Assembly: GCA_947165305.1 (NCBI GenBank)
Contig: CAMUZW010000005.1
Location: 1 to 38,295, forward strand
Length of the DNA: 38,295 bases
Direction: 5' to 3'
From: an uncultured Bacteroidales bacterium
GTDB taxonomy: Bacteria > Bacteroidota > Bacteroidia > Bacteroidales > UBA932
Below, in pieces: positions 35,633 to 38,295 of the stretch (the first letter of the stretch is position 1; every line of letters starts with the position of its first letter). The position numbers were made by a program, and so were the translations under genes. The notes below the pieces were generated by a model that did no database searches, had not been told where the DNA came from, and was given only the letters and a program-made list of their open reading frames with translations.

Positions 35633-35686
35633 ATTATTCCATCGCCCACAAAAAGGGCGGTGTGGAAACTTTTAAAATTATATATC

Positions 35687-35953
35687 ATGCTCAAACCGTT
35701 AGGAACCAGAGTCGTCATCGAGCCCAAAGAGGCCGAGACCATGACCGCCGGGGGTCTTTATATCCCGGACAATGCAAAAGAGAAGCCCCAGCAGGGTGTC
35801 ATCGTGGCAGCCGGCCCCGGCACTAAGGACGAGCCGATGGAAGTGAAGCCCGGCGAGACCGTCCTCTATGGAAAATATGCCGGCACCGAAGTCACCTTCG
35901 AGGACAAGAAATACCTCATCGTCAAACAGTCCGACATCCTTGCAATCGTCTGA
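35687..35953 (+). CDS. groES: Co-chaperonin GroES
   Basis: [45 protein letters not shown]. Confidence 0.97.
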   Translation: MLKPLGTRVVIEPKEAETMTAGGLYIPDNAKEKPQQGVIVAAGPGTKDEPMEVKPGETVLYGKYAGTEVTFEDKKYLIVKQSDILAIV

Positions 35954-35956
35954 TAC

Positions 35957-35982
35957 GTCATTCCGGGCTTGTCCCGGAATCT
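35957..35982. repeat. 26-bp palindromic dispersed repeat, copy 2, in groES-groEL spacer
   Basis: GTCATTCCGGGCTTGTCCCGGAATCT; stem TTCCGGG/CCCGGAA. Confidence 0.85.
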
Positions 35983-35984
35983 AA

Positions 35985-37622
<1,638 letters not shown>

Positions 37623-37653
37623 CATGAAAGTGCAGACTCTCTGATTGTTATGT

Positions 37654-37687
37654 AAAACAGGGTGCTCTGTTTTGAGCGCCCTGTTTT
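37654..37687 (+). terminator. Rho-independent terminator of groESL
   Basis: AAAACAGGGTGC / GCGCCCTGTTTT stem. Confidence 0.8.
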
Positions 37688-37732
37688 GTGTAAATTGTTG
37701 TTAATTAATCGGTTATATTTTACACTGACCTT

Positions 37733-38295
37733 ATGAAAAAGACTTTTTTCCCTGTGGTCATGCTCCTCGCCCTGGCCTGTACGCCCAAAGTTCAGCAAGG
37801 CGTTCGGACCGGTGATCTACTGTTTGTCGGGATTCCGGCGGATTATACGCTGGATGAAGATTCGATGGGAAACGCCATCAGCGCCGCGACGGGGGAGGGC
37901 GATCTCAATATCATTCACGTGGCTATCCTGGAGGCGGAAAGAGACAGTATCTGGGTCATCGATGCTACGATCAAGCACGGCGTCGACCGGCATCCGCTCG
38001 ATACTTTCCTGACGGATTTCACCCTGAAGGACGGTTCTCTCCCGGTGCTGGAGGTCCGGCGCCTGGAGGATGCGGAACTCTCCCGCAAAGCCGTAGAACG
38101 TGCCAAACAGTATCTGGGCAAGCCCTATGATGTGCATTTCCTTCCGGATAATGATGCCTGGTATTGCAGCGAACTGGTGCACGACAGTTATCTCGATGCA
38201 TCCGGCAATCCGGTCTTCCCGGTGAGTCCGATGAATTTCAAGGACGCGGCCGGTGAGATGCCCGTTTATTGGGAGCAACTCTTCGCCCTCCTCGG
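37733..38295 (+). CDS. YiiX/YebB-like NlpC/P60-superfamily cysteine hydrolase lipoprotein, truncated by window end
   Basis: Manual translation MKKTFFPVVMLLALACTPKVQQGVRTGDLLFVGI...NIIHVAILEAE...AKQYLGKPYDVHFLPDNDAWYCSELVHDSY: His and YCSEL-Cys motifs. No stop in window. Confidence 0.8.
   Translation, partial: MKKTFFPVVMLLALACTPKVQQGVRTGDLLFVGIPADYTLDEDSMGNAISAATGEGDLNIIHVAILEAERDSIWVIDATIKHGVDRHPLDTFLTDFTLKDGSLPVLEVRRLEDAELSRKAVERAKQYLGKPYDVHFLPDNDAWYCSELVHDSYLDASGNPVFPVSPMNFKDAAGEMPVYWEQLFALL

Noticed and set aside
35571-35687. CIRCE/HrcA operator upstream of groESL
   Set aside because: Looked for TTAGCACTC-N9-GAGTGCTAA; not present.

Overview
The window looks like chromosomal sequence from a GC-rich, uncultured-type Bacteroidales/Bacteroidota genome. 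Support comes from TAnnTTTG -7 boxes, a TTTG-N19-TAnnTTTG promoter at tRNA-Gln and rpmH, and lineage-typical gene neighbourhoods. Most of it is housekeeping: lnt, a PASTA protein, rluD, an RNase G/E-family gene, a tiny Lys/Arg-rich ORF, HU, lon-ung-coaD-thioredoxin-like, alr, a GlcD/Fe-S oxidoreductase, a DJ-1 protein, tRNA-Gln, a TonB-C lipoprotein, tadA, rpmH, a YhhN-like protein, rsmG, an ECF sigma factor, polA, a metallophosphoesterase, a DUF5009-like acyltransferase, Gfo/Idh/MocA, an AAA ATPase, a histidine-acid phosphatase, a lipoprotein, a NUC-type nuclease lipoprotein, an outer-membrane beta-barrel protein, a MalY/PatB aminotransferase, DUF3737, galM, groES, groEL, and a truncated YiiX/NlpC-like lipoprotein. 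I see no CRISPR array, rRNA, recognisable transposase or complete known defence system. The places that most deserve a second look are: (1) an AT-richer AAA-ATPase gene bounded by exact 12-bp direct repeats, one of which overlaps the 3' end of the neighbouring phosphatase gene; (2) a dense series of inverted repeats at 1-324, including mutually exclusive pairings; (3) a tRNA-Gln promoter embedded in a perfect 13-bp palindrome; (4) matching sigma54-like elements upstream of lon and groESL; (5) a 26-bp palindromic repeat found both between groES and groEL and in the promoter of the FAD oxidoreductase; (6) several -7 boxes lying almost directly on start codons. All family names come from reading the translations and were not checked by any database search.
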